64,000 bases of DNA from Novosphingobium sp. CECT 9465 (GTDB lineage Bacteria; Pseudomonadota; Alphaproteobacteria; Sphingomonadales; Sphingomonadaceae). Of this stretch, positions 27,068 to 35,875 are shown piece after piece. The stretch covers positions 128,979 to 192,978 of the forward strand of contig NZ_CAKLBX010000002.1 in NCBI RefSeq assembly GCF_920987055.1. The letters run 5' to 3'. Position 1 is the stretch's first letter; each line of letters starts with the position of its first letter. The notes under the pieces were generated by a model. That model saw only the letters and a program-made list of their open reading frames with translations. It was not told where the DNA came from and made no database searches. The position numbers and the translations under genes were made by a program.

Positions 27068-27859
27068 ATGGACCGAGTGCTCCCATTCATGGTCCTGTCC
27101 GCTGCAGCCGTAATGGCCGTCACCTCGCCAGCCATTGCGCAACCCACCGGTTCAACTGATAGCGCTGCTGTCAGAAATGTCGTGCTGGTGCATGGCGCGT
27201 TTGCCGATGGGTCAGGTTGGCGCAGAGTACATCAGAACCTCACCGCACGTGGGTATCGCGTTACCATTGTCCAGAACCCGCTGACCTCTCTCGCCGATGA
27301 CGTTGCGGCCACGCGGCGCGTACTGGACCGGCAAGACGGTCCCGTCATTCTGGTGGGTCACAGTTGGGGTGGGACGGTGATCACCGAAGCTGGCGTTCAC
27401 GCCAAGGTCCGGGGCTTGGTCTACGTTTCGGCCCTTTCACCGGATGCGGGCGAAACCACCGCCCAGCAATATGAGGGATATATGACGCCCCCGGAGTTCG
27501 TGATCGAGGCCGGGCAGGACGGATTTGGGTTCATCAAAGGCGACAGCTTCTTTGCCGGCTTTGCCGCCGACGCATCGCGGGAAGACGCAGATTTCCTCAA
27601 TGCTGCGCAGGTACCGATCAACATGGCTAGCTTTTCGGTCAGGTTGGAAAATGCAGCATGGCGGATGAAGCCGAGCTGGGCAGTGATCGCGACCCAAGAC
27701 AAAGCCTTTGATCAGCGGATGCTCCACGACATGGCTAAGCGCATTGGTGCCAAGGTGACCACAGTTGCCGCCAGCCATGCCGTCTATTTCACGCAGCCTG
27801 GGCTTGTTTCGGACGTGATCGACGAAGCTGCCCGGCAGTCAGCCACTATCGCGCGATAA
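27068..27859 (+). CDS. secreted alpha/beta hydrolase
   Basis: A 263-residue hydrolase with a signal peptide (MDRVLPFMVLSAAAVMAVTS ending at AIAQ). The oxyanion strand VVLVHGAFADGSGW and nucleophile elbow VGHSWGGTV identify a serine alpha/beta hydrolase of the esterase/salicylate-esterase-like group; the catalytic His is in AASHAVYFTQP. AAGGAG precedes ATG 27068, which fixes the start. It probably acts in the periplasm. It lies 69 bases after the SDR gene, in the same direction. Confidence 0.87.
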   Translation: MDRVLPFMVLSAAAVMAVTSPAIAQPTGSTDSAAVRNVVLVHGAFADGSGWRRVHQNLTARGYRVTIVQNPLTSLADDVAATRRVLDRQDGPVILVGHSWGGTVITEAGVHAKVRGLVYVSALSPDAGETTAQQYEGYMTPPEFVIEAGQDGFGFIKGDSFFAGFAADASREDADFLNAAQVPINMASFSVRLENAAWRMKPSWAVIATQDKAFDQRMLHDMAKRIGAKVTTVAASHAVYFTQPGLVSDVIDEAARQSATIAR

Positions 27860-27916
27860 GCGCTTACGCTGGCCGCTGCCACAGCGAGCCGGCACATCTC
27901 ATAGAAAGTTCGGATA

Positions 27917-29530
27917 ATGACATACTCCCTCTCCGGTGACACCGGGGACTTTGATCGGCGCGTTCGCGAGAATCAGGCTCAGCGAAGGGCAACACTCAAG
28001 TCTGTCTATGACATCATCGTGTGCGGTGCCGGCTCCTCGGGGTCAGTCATCGCGCGGCGACTAGCTGAGAACCCCGACTGTCACGTGCTGCTGATCGAAG
28101 CTGGTGCCAACGATGACGAAGAGGCGGTCATGGATCCGGCGGCTTGGCCGACGAACCTTGGTAGCCGCCGAGACTGGGGTTTCACTGCCGAGCCCAATCC
28201 GCATCTGGACGGGCGATCTTTGTCCATGTCGATGGGCAAAGGGCTGGGTGGTGGTTCCAGTGTGAACGTCATGGTCTGGGCAAGAGGCCACCGGAGCGAC
28301 TGGGACTATTTCGCCGAGAAAACGGGCGATGCGGGTTGGGGGCACCATGCTGTTCTCGATATCTATCGCCGCATCGAGAACTGGCGAGGTGTCCCCGATC
28401 CTCAATATCGCGGTACATCTGGGCCTGTCTGGGTTCAGCCCCCCAAGGATCCCAGCCCCATCGCTGGCGCTCTGCTGAATGCTGCCGAAGCAATCGGCAT
28501 TCCGAAATTCGACAGTCCCAATGGTAGTATGATGGAGAGCGCGGGCGGCGTTGCCTATTCCGACATGCTGGTACGTGAGGGACGACGCCATTCGCTCTAC
28601 AGAGCTTATGTTCACCCCTGGGCCGACCGCCCAAACCTGACCATCCTGACCGAGACATCCGTTCGGCGGATTCTATTTGACGGCATCCGGGCAACTGGCG
28701 TCGAGATCGAGCGATCGGGGGAGATCCTTCAGATCACGGCCGGGACGGAAGTCGTGCTTTCGACCGGCGCGATCAATACGCCTAAATTGCTCATGCTGTC
28801 CGGTTTAGGGGATCGATCCGAGCTGGAGCGTCATGGCATTCCGCTACTGCGGCACTTGCCGGGTGTCGGCCAGAACCTGCAGGACCATGTCTCATTCGGA
28901 TGTACGTGGGAATATCGTGAGCCGATGCCGCCGCAAAACAGCGGGAGCGAAGCGACTTTGTACTGGAAGAGCCGCTCGGATCTTGACGCACCGGATCTCC
29001 TCTTCTGTCAGGTTGAGTTCCCCGTCCCCAGTGAGAGAACTGCCTTGCTTGGTGTTCCGATGCACGGCTGGACCATGTTTGCTGGCTTGGCGCGGCCACA
29101 CAGTCGTGGCCAAGTGAAATTGCGATCCGCAGACCCAGCAGAGGCGCCAATCATCGAGGCGAACATGATGTCGGACCCTCGGGACATGGAGGCTGCGCAC
29201 GCCTGCGTTAAGCTCGCTCGTGAACTTGGTAATAACGCGGCGTTCGCTCCATATGTTTGTCGTGAAGCGATCCCTGGCGATCGAAGGAATATTGATGACA
29301 GATTCATCCGCGACGCGGCGGTGACCTACTGGCATCAATGCGGGACTGCCAGGATGGGGTTGGACGACATGTCGGTGGTCGATGCCTCACTGGCTGTCCA
29401 TGGAATTGAGCGTCTCCGCATCGCTGACGGGTCTTGTCTCCCCCGGGTCACAACAGGAAATACGCAGGCCCCATGCACGATCATTGGTGAGCGTGCCGCC
29501 GAAATTATGCGGATACAACACGGCATCTGA
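27917..29530 (+). CDS. GMC-family FAD oxidoreductase (choline/alcohol dehydrogenase-like)
   Basis: A 537-residue flavoenzyme. The FAD-binding motif is VCGAGSSGSVIARRLAE followed by LLIEAG. GMC signature 1 is around GKGLGGGSSVNVMVWARGH, signature 2 around STGAINTPKLLMLSG. The C-terminal catalytic His is in YWHQCGTARMG, and the substrate domain ends with TGNTQAPCTIIGERAAE. GMC enzymes oxidise primary alcohols to aldehydes. No signal peptide, so cytoplasmic. It follows the hydrolase by 57 bases and may be the last gene of the LysR-controlled run; substrate unknown. Confidence 0.9.
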   Translation: MTYSLSGDTGDFDRRVRENQAQRRATLKSVYDIIVCGAGSSGSVIARRLAENPDCHVLLIEAGANDDEEAVMDPAAWPTNLGSRRDWGFTAEPNPHLDGRSLSMSMGKGLGGGSSVNVMVWARGHRSDWDYFAEKTGDAGWGHHAVLDIYRRIENWRGVPDPQYRGTSGPVWVQPPKDPSPIAGALLNAAEAIGIPKFDSPNGSMMESAGGVAYSDMLVREGRRHSLYRAYVHPWADRPNLTILTETSVRRILFDGIRATGVEIERSGEILQITAGTEVVLSTGAINTPKLLMLSGLGDRSELERHGIPLLRHLPGVGQNLQDHVSFGCTWEYREPMPPQNSGSEATLYWKSRSDLDAPDLLFCQVEFPVPSERTALLGVPMHGWTMFAGLARPHSRGQVKLRSADPAEAPIIEANMMSDPRDMEAAHACVKLARELGNNAAFAPYVCREAIPGDRRNIDDRFIRDAAVTYWHQCGTARMGLDDMSVVDASLAVHGIERLRIADGSCLPRVTTGNTQAPCTIIGERAAEIMRIQHGI

Positions 29531-29978
29531 TCCTGTGGCCTGCCCGATCTACCCAGTCTGGTTGAGTAGGGTACCGGAAGCCTCTGTATGTCCGCTCTTG
29601 CCTAAAGTCGACGCTCGCTGCAACAGTCAGCAAAGGCAGCTTTGTCCCAATCCAAGCCATTCCCAGCTCGTATTTAAGTGCGCTCGGAGCGCCCCGCCGG
29701 GCAGCATTTGATCCCTGCATTAGGAACGCGCCGTTGGCCTCAAGAAGTGTCCGGAGAGCGATCCCTTTCGGACAAGCAGCGGCAAGGTGCCATCGCTGTT
29801 ACGAGGGGCGGGCGCACTAGCAGCAACGTATCGTTGAGATGCTTTTATACGACTGTGACACGCAGGCCTTTATGTGGCCCATATTATGATTTGTGCCTCA
29901 GTTTGCATCTTGTTGAATTTCGGGAGGACGTCGGCTAGAGTATGCTCTTCGGCCAACATAGCAGCAGTCGGAGCGAAC
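29531..29978. other. 448-bp gap, degenerate repeat, no gene
   Basis: No convincing frame. Bases 29630-29675 resemble the dispersed intergenic repeat (GGCAGCTTTGTCCCAATCC). A stretch near 29747 (AAGTGTCCGGAGAGCGATCC) matches one at about 21489 upstream of the first toxin-antitoxin pair with two differences. Confidence 0.35.
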
Positions 29979-30224
29979 ATGACAGTCCAAGTCAACATCA
30001 CGCCCAATGGTCGGATGAGTCTCCCGGCTGACATCCGCAAGCGGCTCGGGCTCGTCGGCGGCGGCGCGGTCTATCTGGATGAGACGCCTGATGGTGTCGT
30101 GCTACGAACAGCCGCACAGGCCGTAGCCCGCGCTCAGGCTTTGGCGAAGCAGTACACCGAAGGGAACCCAGACGCGTCGGTCGAGGCTTTCCTGGCCAAG
30201 CGCCGCGAGGATAGCGGAGAGTGA
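29979..30224 (+). CDS. AbrB/MazE-fold antitoxin (VapB-like), second copy
   Basis: An 81-residue antitoxin with the swapped-hairpin motif TPNGRMSLPADIRKRLGLVG and VYLDETPDGVVLRTA, then a helical tail. GGAG five bases upstream of ATG 29979 decides the start. It overlaps the PIN toxin by 4 bases (GTGA). Its sequence parallels the pair at 21607-22246 without being a close duplicate. Confidence 0.83.
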   Translation: MTVQVNITPNGRMSLPADIRKRLGLVGGGAVYLDETPDGVVLRTAAQAVARAQALAKQYTEGNPDASVEAFLAKRREDSGE

Positions 30225-30610
30225 GCGAGATCGTACTGGACGCCTCCGCCCTCATTGCAATGCTGAAAGGGGAGAAGGGCGCTAATAAAGTTGCCGCTGC
30301 GATAGCAGACGCTCGGATCTGCACGATCAACTATGCCGAGGTGGTCGCCCACTTCATCCATCTCGGTATGCCTGAGCGTGAGGTCGACGCGATGCTTGAT
30401 CCGCTGCCGATGACGATCGTGCCGACCGACAAGGCGCTGGCCCAAATGGCCGGGCGGCTGCGCGCCGTCACAGCTGGTCACGGGCTATCGCTTGGCGACC
30501 GTTTCTGTCTTGCGCTGGCGCAGCGTGACGGTCTTCCGGCATGGACCAGTGATCATAGCTGGAAGGCGGTCGCCGATGCCGTCAAAACCAAGGTCGTGGA
30601 TATTCGATGA
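30221..30610 (+). CDS. PIN-domain toxin (VapC-like RNase), second copy
   Basis: A 129-residue PIN protein beginning at a GTG that overlaps the antitoxin stop. Acidic residues: Asp in VLDASALIAM, Glu in NYAEVVAHF, Asp in SLGDRFCLALA and Asp in TSDHSW. It has the same length and motif spacing as the toxin at 21857. Expected to cleave RNA when released. Confidence 0.87.
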   Translation: MSEIVLDASALIAMLKGEKGANKVAAAIADARICTINYAEVVAHFIHLGMPEREVDAMLDPLPMTIVPTDKALAQMAGRLRAVTAGHGLSLGDRFCLALAQRDGLPAWTSDHSWKAVADAVKTKVVDIR

Positions 30611-30647
30611 TGCTCAGCCGGCGGGGTAGGGCGGTTGCCCTCTCGAT

Positions 30648-30730
30648 GGTGTTGCGCTGCCACAATCCTGCCTGACAGCTTCAACGAGTTTCTCGCCAAA
30701 AGCGGAAATTCGCAAATCGACCCCATAGCC
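30648..30730. repeat. degenerate dispersed repeat, copy 1
   Basis: Shares GACAGCTTCA...GAGTTTCTCGCC and a CGACCCCATAG end with the copy at 34489-34570, and its tail with the one at 37749. Weak on its own; supported as part of the family. Confidence 0.4.
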
Positions 30731-30848
30731 GTAATTCAATAACTCGTCCGCAGCCACCAAATGTCATAATCGGACGAGTCATTAAAAGTGGAACCGCAAG
30801 ATCGGTCGAGCGGCGCATACTGCCACGCGCCTAAATGGTTTCGCCACG

Positions 30849-31742
30849 ATGGAGCGGACAGTGACGACAGCACTTCAAAACTACCATGACAGGATGAAGC
30901 GGGCGCTCGATCATATCGATCGGCATCTCGACGATCAGCTTGATCTGGAAGCAGTAAGCGCTGTCGCGGCATTCTCGAAGTTCCATTTCCACCGGCAATT
31001 CACGGCGATCTTTGGGCTCTCTGTGCATCGCTACGTTCAGCTTTCTCGAATGAAGCGCGCTTCGTTCCGCTTGGCTTATCGTGACGATCAGACCGTCATA
31101 CAGATCGCGATGGATGCCGGTTATGACGCACCCGACGCCTTCGCCCGCGCTTTTCGCCAGCGGTTCGGACAATCGCCATCGTCATTCCGGAAATCTCCCG
31201 ACTGGGAGCCGTGGCTTGCGGCCTTCGGGCCTCTCACCGACGCGAGGAGCAAACTCATGCAACAGACTTTCAATGCAAGCGACGTAACAATTCAAGAGGT
31301 ATCGCCCATCCCGGTGGCGATCATGGAGCACCGCGGACCACCGGCCAAAGTCGGCGAAACCATCCAGCAGTTCATTGCCTGGCGAAAGGCGAACGGGCTT
31401 TCTCCCCGCACGAGCGAGACATTCAACGTCTTCCATTGCGACCCGAGAACCACCGACCCGAGCGATTATCGGCTAGACTTGTGTGCTGGAACAGAACGGA
31501 CCTTCGATGCAGATGATCAAGGTGTGGTCTCCGGTATCATTCCGGGCGGCCGGTGCGCAGTCTTGCGAATAGTGGGTAATACCGACGATCTGGAACCCGC
31601 CGCGCTCTATCTCTACCGCGACTGGCTTCCCAAAAGCGGCGAGGAAGCGCGAGATTTCCCGCTTTACTGCCAGCGCGTCTCATTCTTCCCCGAAGTGCCT
31701 GAACATGAGGCAGTGGCGGACCTGTTTTTGCCGCTAAAATAA
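30849..31742 (+). CDS. AraC-type regulator with GyrI-like effector domain
   Basis: A 297-residue regulator. The N-terminal double HTH (LDLEAVSAVAAFSKFHFHRQ and a second around VIQIAMDAGYDAPDAFARA) is the AraC DNA-binding unit. The C-terminal half is a GyrI-like/AraC_E_bind domain (TIQEVSPIPVAIMEHRGP, FPLYCQRVSFFPEVPEHEA) that binds small, often cationic, ligands. This Rob/BmrR-like layout is common for drug or stress sensors. Monocistronic, with no obvious target next to it. Start ATG 30849; no strong ribosome binding site. Confidence 0.9.
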   Translation: MERTVTTALQNYHDRMKRALDHIDRHLDDQLDLEAVSAVAAFSKFHFHRQFTAIFGLSVHRYVQLSRMKRASFRLAYRDDQTVIQIAMDAGYDAPDAFARAFRQRFGQSPSSFRKSPDWEPWLAAFGPLTDARSKLMQQTFNASDVTIQEVSPIPVAIMEHRGPPAKVGETIQQFIAWRKANGLSPRTSETFNVFHCDPRTTDPSDYRLDLCAGTERTFDADDQGVVSGIIPGGRCAVLRIVGNTDDLEPAALYLYRDWLPKSGEEARDFPLYCQRVSFFPEVPEHEAVADLFLPLK

Positions 31743-31830
31743 CTTTTGACGATGGCCGCTTGTCCACTTGCCCCCTGCCAGAAGCGGACAAGCGGCTCCC
31801 CACCCACGACCGGCCAAAACTCAGGTCGAG

Positions 31831-31911
31831 GCGCGATCCCGAAAGCCGCATGGCGGCTTTGCCTCGATCCTGAAAAACTCCTGCCATTCAGCAAGCGACC
31901 CCGAAGCAGAC
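31831..31911. repeat. dispersed intergenic repeat, copy 2
   Basis: GCGCGATCCCGAAAGCCGC...GGCTTTGCCTCGATCCTGAA...TCCTGCCATTC...CGACCCCGA. It aligns over its full length with 33899-33980 and with 37749-37828. A CCACCCA motif upstream is also shared. Confidence 0.65.
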
Positions 31912-31921
31912 CTTGAATACT

Positions 31922-31948
31922 GCCGTCCCGCGAAAGGCTCGGGACGGC
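31922..31948. terminator. hairpin between convergent genes
   Basis: GCCGTCCCG / CGGGACGGC, 9-bp arms with a 9-base loop, between the converging AraC-type and DJ-1 genes. There is no strong T-tract; a bidirectional terminator is inferred. Confidence 0.45.
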
Positions 31949-32004
31949 GGTCTTCGAAAAAAGCCCTGATGCACATTCCCGCGAAAGGAGCGCCTGGCTG
32001 ACAA

Positions 32005-32811
32005 TCAGGCCGGGCCTTTGCCGAGCGCCTCCATGACTAGCGCTGCCGTGCGTGCCGCCGAGGCCGGATTTTGTCCCGTGACCAGCATCCCGTCGCGCAC
32101 GGCGAATGGGGCGAAATCGGGTGCGCTCTCATGAAGCGCACCAAGCTCCCTCAGGCGCCCCTCGAGCAGGAAGGGCACCGCCCGATCAAGGCCGACGGCT
32201 CGCTCTTCGCTGTCGGTGAACGCAGTGACACGGCGTCCCGCCACAAAAGGCGTCCCGTCGGGCTGCAGGGCCGAAACGAGACCGGCCGGGCCGTGGCATA
32301 CGGCGGCAACTACTTTGCCAGAGCGATCAAAGCGTTCAACTAGCCGTGCGAGCGCCTCGCTTGCGGGATAGTCAAACATGGTCCCGTGCCCGCCCGGCAG
32401 AAACAGCGCATCGTAGCTGTCCGCGTCAAGCACCGTGAAGGGGGGCGTGGCAGCGACATCTGCCTTGAGAGCGGCATCGGAGAGATAGCGCTCGACCGAA
32501 GCGTCGTTCTGGCCGGCGGGCCCGACGCTGCGCGCATCAATCGGGACTGGGCCGCCGGCCATCGAGGCGATCGTCACCTCGGCGCCGGCATCCCGGAAGG
32601 CGTAATAGGGGGTGGTCAACTCCTCGAGCCAGAGGCCGGTCGGCTCGTCGCCCGGCGTCATGCGATCGGCGGAGGTGGTGATCATCAGGATCTTCGGCAT
32701 GGACGCATTTCCTTTTTGTGAAAACAGTTTCCCGACGCTGCCGGGCGCCCGCGTAGAGGCGAGGCTCCCGAGCAGAGCGAGGCCTTGCAGGACGTGACGG
32801 CGGCTGCGCAT
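32005..32811 (-). CDS. DJ-1/PfpI-family protein with Tat signal peptide
   Basis: A 268-residue protein. The N-terminus MRSRRHVLQGLALLGSLAST carries a twin-arginine-type signal, so export by Tat to the periplasm is likely. The core is a class-I glutamine-amidotransferase-like DJ-1 fold: LMITTSADRMTPGDEPTGLW, DALFLPGGHGTMFDYP, and nucleophile Cys in AAVCHGPAGLV with its Glu on the early loop (GLWLEE). This is the Hsp31-like/PfpI group (glyoxalase III or chaperone-like). AAGGAG upstream of ATG 32811 fixes the start; starting at the inner MPKILMI would give the cytosolic form. It diverges from a LysR gene that probably regulates it. Confidence 0.85.
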   Translation of the reverse strand: MRSRRHVLQGLALLGSLASTRAPGSVGKLFSQKGNASMPKILMITTSADRMTPGDEPTGLWLEELTTPYYAFRDAGAEVTIASMAGGPVPIDARSVGPAGQNDASVERYLSDAALKADVAATPPFTVLDADSYDALFLPGGHGTMFDYPASEALARLVERFDRSGKVVAAVCHGPAGLVSALQPDGTPFVAGRRVTAFTDSEERAVGLDRAVPFLLEGRLRELGALHESAPDFAPFAVRDGMLVTGQNPASAARTAALVMEALGKGPA

Positions 32812-32889
32812 CGGCGGTGCTCCTTGGCTTGCGCGGGAAAGATAGATGGCCGAGGAGATCACACAATCGAAGCTCTCTAGCGATCTTCC

Positions 32890-32903
32890 ATAAGAATTCT
32901 TAT
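32890..32903. promoter_or_regulatory. 14-bp palindrome, candidate LysR operator
   Basis: A perfect palindrome ATAAGAATTCTTAT lies in the 101-bp gap between divergent DJ-1 and LysR genes, ending 9 bases before the LysR start. Placement fits an autoregulatory site that also controls the DJ-1 gene. Confidence 0.55.
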
Positions 32904-32912
32904 ATCCAAACG

Positions 32913-33791
32913 ATGTCACTTCTTCTCCTTCGCAGTTTCGTCGAGGTCTATCGCCACTGCTCGCTGAGCGATGCAGCCCGGAGCCTCGGCCTGACCCAGC
33001 CTGCGGTCTCGCAGCACATCGCCGCGCTCGAGGTGCAGGTCGGCCTGCCGCTGTTCGCCCGGCACTCGCGCGGGGTACGTCCGACTGCGATCGCCGACGA
33101 TCTCGCCGCCACGATCGGCACCAGCCTCGATACAGCGGAAAGCGCGCTAGCGCAGGTTCGGGCGCGATCCCATCTCGTGACCGGGACGGTACACATCGCG
33201 GCCCCGGCGGATATGCTGGCCGATTACGTTCTGCCGCGTCTCGCTCCGTTGCTCGATGCCGGGCTTGACCTGCGCCTGCATGTCGGCGGCCGATCGGCGC
33301 TCTACGCGCTGCTGCTCGAGGACCGCGTGCACCTCGGCCTCACCGCCTCGCGGCCCGAGAACCCGCGGCTCGATTGCGTCACTGTAGGCGGAGAGGTGCC
33401 GATCGCGGTTGCGGGGCGGGAGATGGCGCGGAGGATCGCGGTATTGCCGCTGGCTGAGGCGCTCCAACGCGAGCCCCATCTTGCCTATGACCTCGAACGG
33501 CCGCTTATGCGATCATGGCTCGAGACGAATCGGATTGTGCTGAACAGGTTGCCGGTGCTGACGGCGCCCGATCTCAGGGCCCTGAGGAATGCGGTGGCTG
33601 CGGGCTTGGGGTGGAGCGTGCTGCCCGATTACCTTGCGCGCTCCGCCGTCGAAAGGGGAGAACTGGTGCGGATCGAGACGCCTCACGACGCCCCGCGCAA
33701 TGACTTCAATCTCGTATGGGCTCGCAATTCGCTTCGTCACCCTCGTGTTGCGCGCGCGCGCGAGCTGCTGCACGCGGCCCTTTCGGAGTAA
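32913..33791 (+). CDS. LysR-family regulator
   Basis: A 292-residue LysR protein. The HTH is SLSDAARSLGLTQPAVSQHI with LPLFARHSRGVRPT after it. The effector domain (about 90-292) ends PRVARARELLHAALSE. ATG 32913 gives the canonical MSLLLLRSFVEVYRH start; the frame upstream is shadow. Divergent from the Tat-exported DJ-1 gene with a palindrome between them. It probably activates that gene in response to a reactive carbonyl or similar compound, which is inferred from family and position. Confidence 0.9.
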   Translation: MSLLLLRSFVEVYRHCSLSDAARSLGLTQPAVSQHIAALEVQVGLPLFARHSRGVRPTAIADDLAATIGTSLDTAESALAQVRARSHLVTGTVHIAAPADMLADYVLPRLAPLLDAGLDLRLHVGGRSALYALLLEDRVHLGLTASRPENPRLDCVTVGGEVPIAVAGREMARRIAVLPLAEALQREPHLAYDLERPLMRSWLETNRIVLNRLPVLTAPDLRALRNAVAAGLGWSVLPDYLARSAVERGELVRIETPHDAPRNDFNLVWARNSLRHPRVARARELLHAALSE

Positions 33792-33898
33792 CCATCGGAG
33801 TGACGGTAAGCGATCAGTTTGTCACCAATTTGAACGCGTGGCGAGCACAAGCCGCCATTCGCCTATCCACCCATCGACGGTCATAAGCGGCGCCCCGG

Positions 33899-33980
33899 CT
33901 CGATCCCAAAAGCGGCTTAGCGGCTTTGTCTCGCTTCTGAAAAATTCCTGCCGTTCGGCAATCGACCCCGATGCGGACGC
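33899..33980. repeat. dispersed intergenic repeat, copy 3
   Basis: CTCGATCCCAAAAGCGGC...AGCGGCTTTGTCTCGCTTCTG...TTCCTGCCGTTCGGCA...CGACCCCGATGCGGAC. It is roughly 75-80% identical by eye to 31831-31911 and preceded by the same CCACCCAT motif. Confidence 0.65.
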
Positions 33981-34391
33981 CTAGGCGGCCTTGGTTCCAG
34001 CAGAATCTGGCTCCCATAGCCGGGAGAAAACCTGACGGTAGTGCCACACCAAGATTACGTACCAAATCGGCCAGATGCTTCCCCAGACATAGCTGTGGGT
34101 CAGGAACCAATGAAAGCCGGCAATCACGAAAATCGGGGCTCCGAGAAGGATCAGACCGATTGGCGCTGACCGGTTGAAAAGCATAGCTGCTCCACCGATC
34201 AGAAACGTGACAATAAGGGCAGGGTTCATGAAGCCGGATGCGTTCAGAGCCTGAGTAAAACGGTTAGCTTCGGGATCAACTTCCACTGGATGCTGGCCGC
34301 CCGATAGCAGCACAATCGCAATCGTAGAAAGAATGAAAAACAGCCCGAATAGTACTCGGAATACTGCGATGCCGATCTGTCGATATCTCAT
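33981..34391 (-). CDS. small DoxX-like membrane protein
   Basis: A 136-residue protein with four hydrophobic helices: QIGIAVFRVLFGLFFILSTI, ALIVTFLIGGAAMLF, APIGLILLGAPIFVIAG, and IWPIWYVILVWHY. This resembles the DoxX-like/DUF4870-sized family. ATG 34391 gives a clean MRYRQIGIAV start; the frame upstream is unrelated Arg-rich sequence. Function unknown; no operon partner. Confidence 0.7.
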   Translation of the reverse strand: MRYRQIGIAVFRVLFGLFFILSTIAIVLLSGGQHPVEVDPEANRFTQALNASGFMNPALIVTFLIGGAAMLFNRSAPIGLILLGAPIFVIAGFHWFLTHSYVWGSIWPIWYVILVWHYRQVFSRLWEPDSAGTKAA

Positions 34392-34488
34392 GGTCCAGAG
34401 GCTACGGACGCGCCTCCCGAAGGTCAACCTACATGCAGTTTGCTGACTGGCGGGTTTCCACCCATGAGCAGTCATGCGCCGGGGCAGT

Positions 34489-34570
34489 GCGCGATCCCGA
34501 AATCTGCCGGACAGCTTCAGACAGTTTCTCGCCGGGAGCCGAATTTCTCAACGCGACCTCAATGTCGCCG
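34489..34570. repeat. degenerate dispersed repeat, copy 4
   Basis: GCGCGATCCCGAAATCTGCC...GGACAGCTTCAGACAGTTTCTCGCC. Shares its 5' part with 31831 and 37749, its middle with 30648. Confidence 0.45.
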
Positions 34571-34651
34571 TTCTCACTTTTATTGCAATGACGATGGAGA
34601 AAATGAGCCGAACGGACGTTGCTGTGCGGGATCGACGGAGATAGGGGTGGC

Positions 34652-34963
34652 ATGTCGATCAGTCATTGGCTTATCGTTGCAATCGTCCTTCTGGTGCTCT
34701 TCGGGTGAGGCCGAACCTCCGAGACGATGGCTGAGTTCGGCAAAGGCATCCGCAGCTTCAGATGCGGAATGAGCGAAGAAGATCAGACCGGCCAACGCGC
34801 AGACGAACCAGTCCCAAATCCTCAGCTTGATCAACAAATCGAGAAGCCCGGACCTTCCAATCCTTGGCTGGTGATGAAGCGGATCGCTTTACTGCCGGTC
34901 CTTGCATCCGAACTGGGCTTGTTTCAGAGGCAATCTCATGGAACTCGTCGCTCTTCTGTCTGA
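34652..34963 (+). pseudogene. tatA: tatA with in-frame TGA
   Basis: From ATG 34652, with a GGAG-rich site upstream, the frame reads MSISHWLIVAIVLLVLFG, then TGA at 34706-34708, then GRTSETMAEFGKGI and RSFRCGMSEEDQTG. This is TatA: transmembrane helix, FG hinge, amphipathic helix ending in KGIRSFRCGM. In functional TatA the TGA position is usually Lys or Arg, and CGA to TGA is one transition. The tail runs on into the following terC gene. Without readthrough the product is an 18-residue peptide. No tatB or tatC is adjacent, so this was a stray copy. Clearly broken by sequence; any readthrough is unknown. Confidence 0.8.
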
Positions 34964-35741
34964 CCCGGCCGCTTGGCTCGCCCTGCTGACACTGATTGCA
35001 CTTGAGGTCGTGCTTGGGGTCGACAATCTCATTTTCATTGCGATCCTGTCAAACAAGCTGCCCGTGCACCAGCAAGAGCGCGCGCGCAGGCTTGGCCTAA
35101 TGCTCGCGTTGGGGATGCGGATCGGGCTATTGATGCTGATCGGTTGGATCGTGACGCTTCAGCAGCCGCTGTTCGATCTCGGTATCGTAGGACCGCCGGT
35201 CGAGGGCACCAACAAGGCAAGCTTTGAGACCGCCTTTTCAGGGCGCGACCTTATCTTGCTGGCGGGCGGACTGTTCCTTCTGTGGAAGGCTACCAAGGAA
35301 ATCCATCACTCGATGGAGCCGAATGACCCATCCGGCGATTTGCTCGACAAGACACCCGGCGTCGCGGCTGCGGCCACGGCCAGCTTTGGCGCGGTGATCG
35401 TGCAGATCATCGCCATCGATCTGGTGTTCTCGGTGGATTCGATCCTTACGGCGGTGGGTATGACCGACGACATCCCAATCATGGTTGCAGCGGTGGTGAT
35501 CACTGTCGGCATCATGCTGTTCGCCGCCACGCCGTTGGCGCGCTTCATCGAGACAAATCCGACGCTGGTTATGCTGGCGCTCGCTTTCCTCGTGATGATC
35601 GGGCTGGTGCTGATTGCCGACGGCTTCGGTTTCCACGTGCCCAAGGGCTATATCTACGCGGCGATGGGCTTTTCGGTGGGGGTCGAACTGCTCAACATCG
35701 TGCAGCGCAACAGGCGCCGCCGGATTGCAGGGCTCGGCTAG
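34938..35741 (+). CDS. TerC-family membrane protein
   Basis: A 267-residue protein with about seven transmembrane helices. The family motifs [16 protein letters not shown] and [17 protein letters not shown] carry the paired acidic residues thought to coordinate divalent metal in the membrane, and the C-terminus ends [18 protein letters not shown]. TerC proteins are linked to manganese efflux and metallation of exported proteins. GAGG lies upstream of ATG 34938, so it starts after the tatA tail. It neighbours two CorA genes, which suggests a divalent-cation locus. Confidence 0.9.
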   Translation: MELVALLSDPAAWLALLTLIALEVVLGVDNLIFIAILSNKLPVHQQERARRLGLMLALGMRIGLLMLIGWIVTLQQPLFDLGIVGPPVEGTNKASFETAFSGRDLILLAGGLFLLWKATKEIHHSMEPNDPSGDLLDKTPGVAAAATASFGAVIVQIIAIDLVFSVDSILTAVGMTDDIPIMVAAVVITVGIMLFAATPLARFIETNPTLVMLALAFLVMIGLVLIADGFGFHVPKGYIYAAMGFSVGVELLNIVQRNRRRRIAGLG

Positions 35742-35875
35742 AACCACGCCGAGACGCCGGCATAGCTCTGCGCGCCCGCGCGGACGTCGAATGAACCACT
35801 TGGCGAAGCGGATTTTGGTTCGCCATCAGAGCGTAATGCCGTTAGTGGGCCGTCCCTCCTGTTCTGGCGCAAACA

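Noticed and set aside
34580..34837. Minus-strand 85-aa frame with a hydrophobic start (MLIKLRIWDWFVC)
   Set aside because: It is the reverse shadow of the tatA pseudogene and terC leader, and its C-terminal half is uninformative.
35738..35840. Minus-strand tail [19 protein letters not shown], resembling an outer-membrane barrel end
   Set aside because: Only about 27 codons and no upstream barrel; it may be a scrap but cannot be supported.
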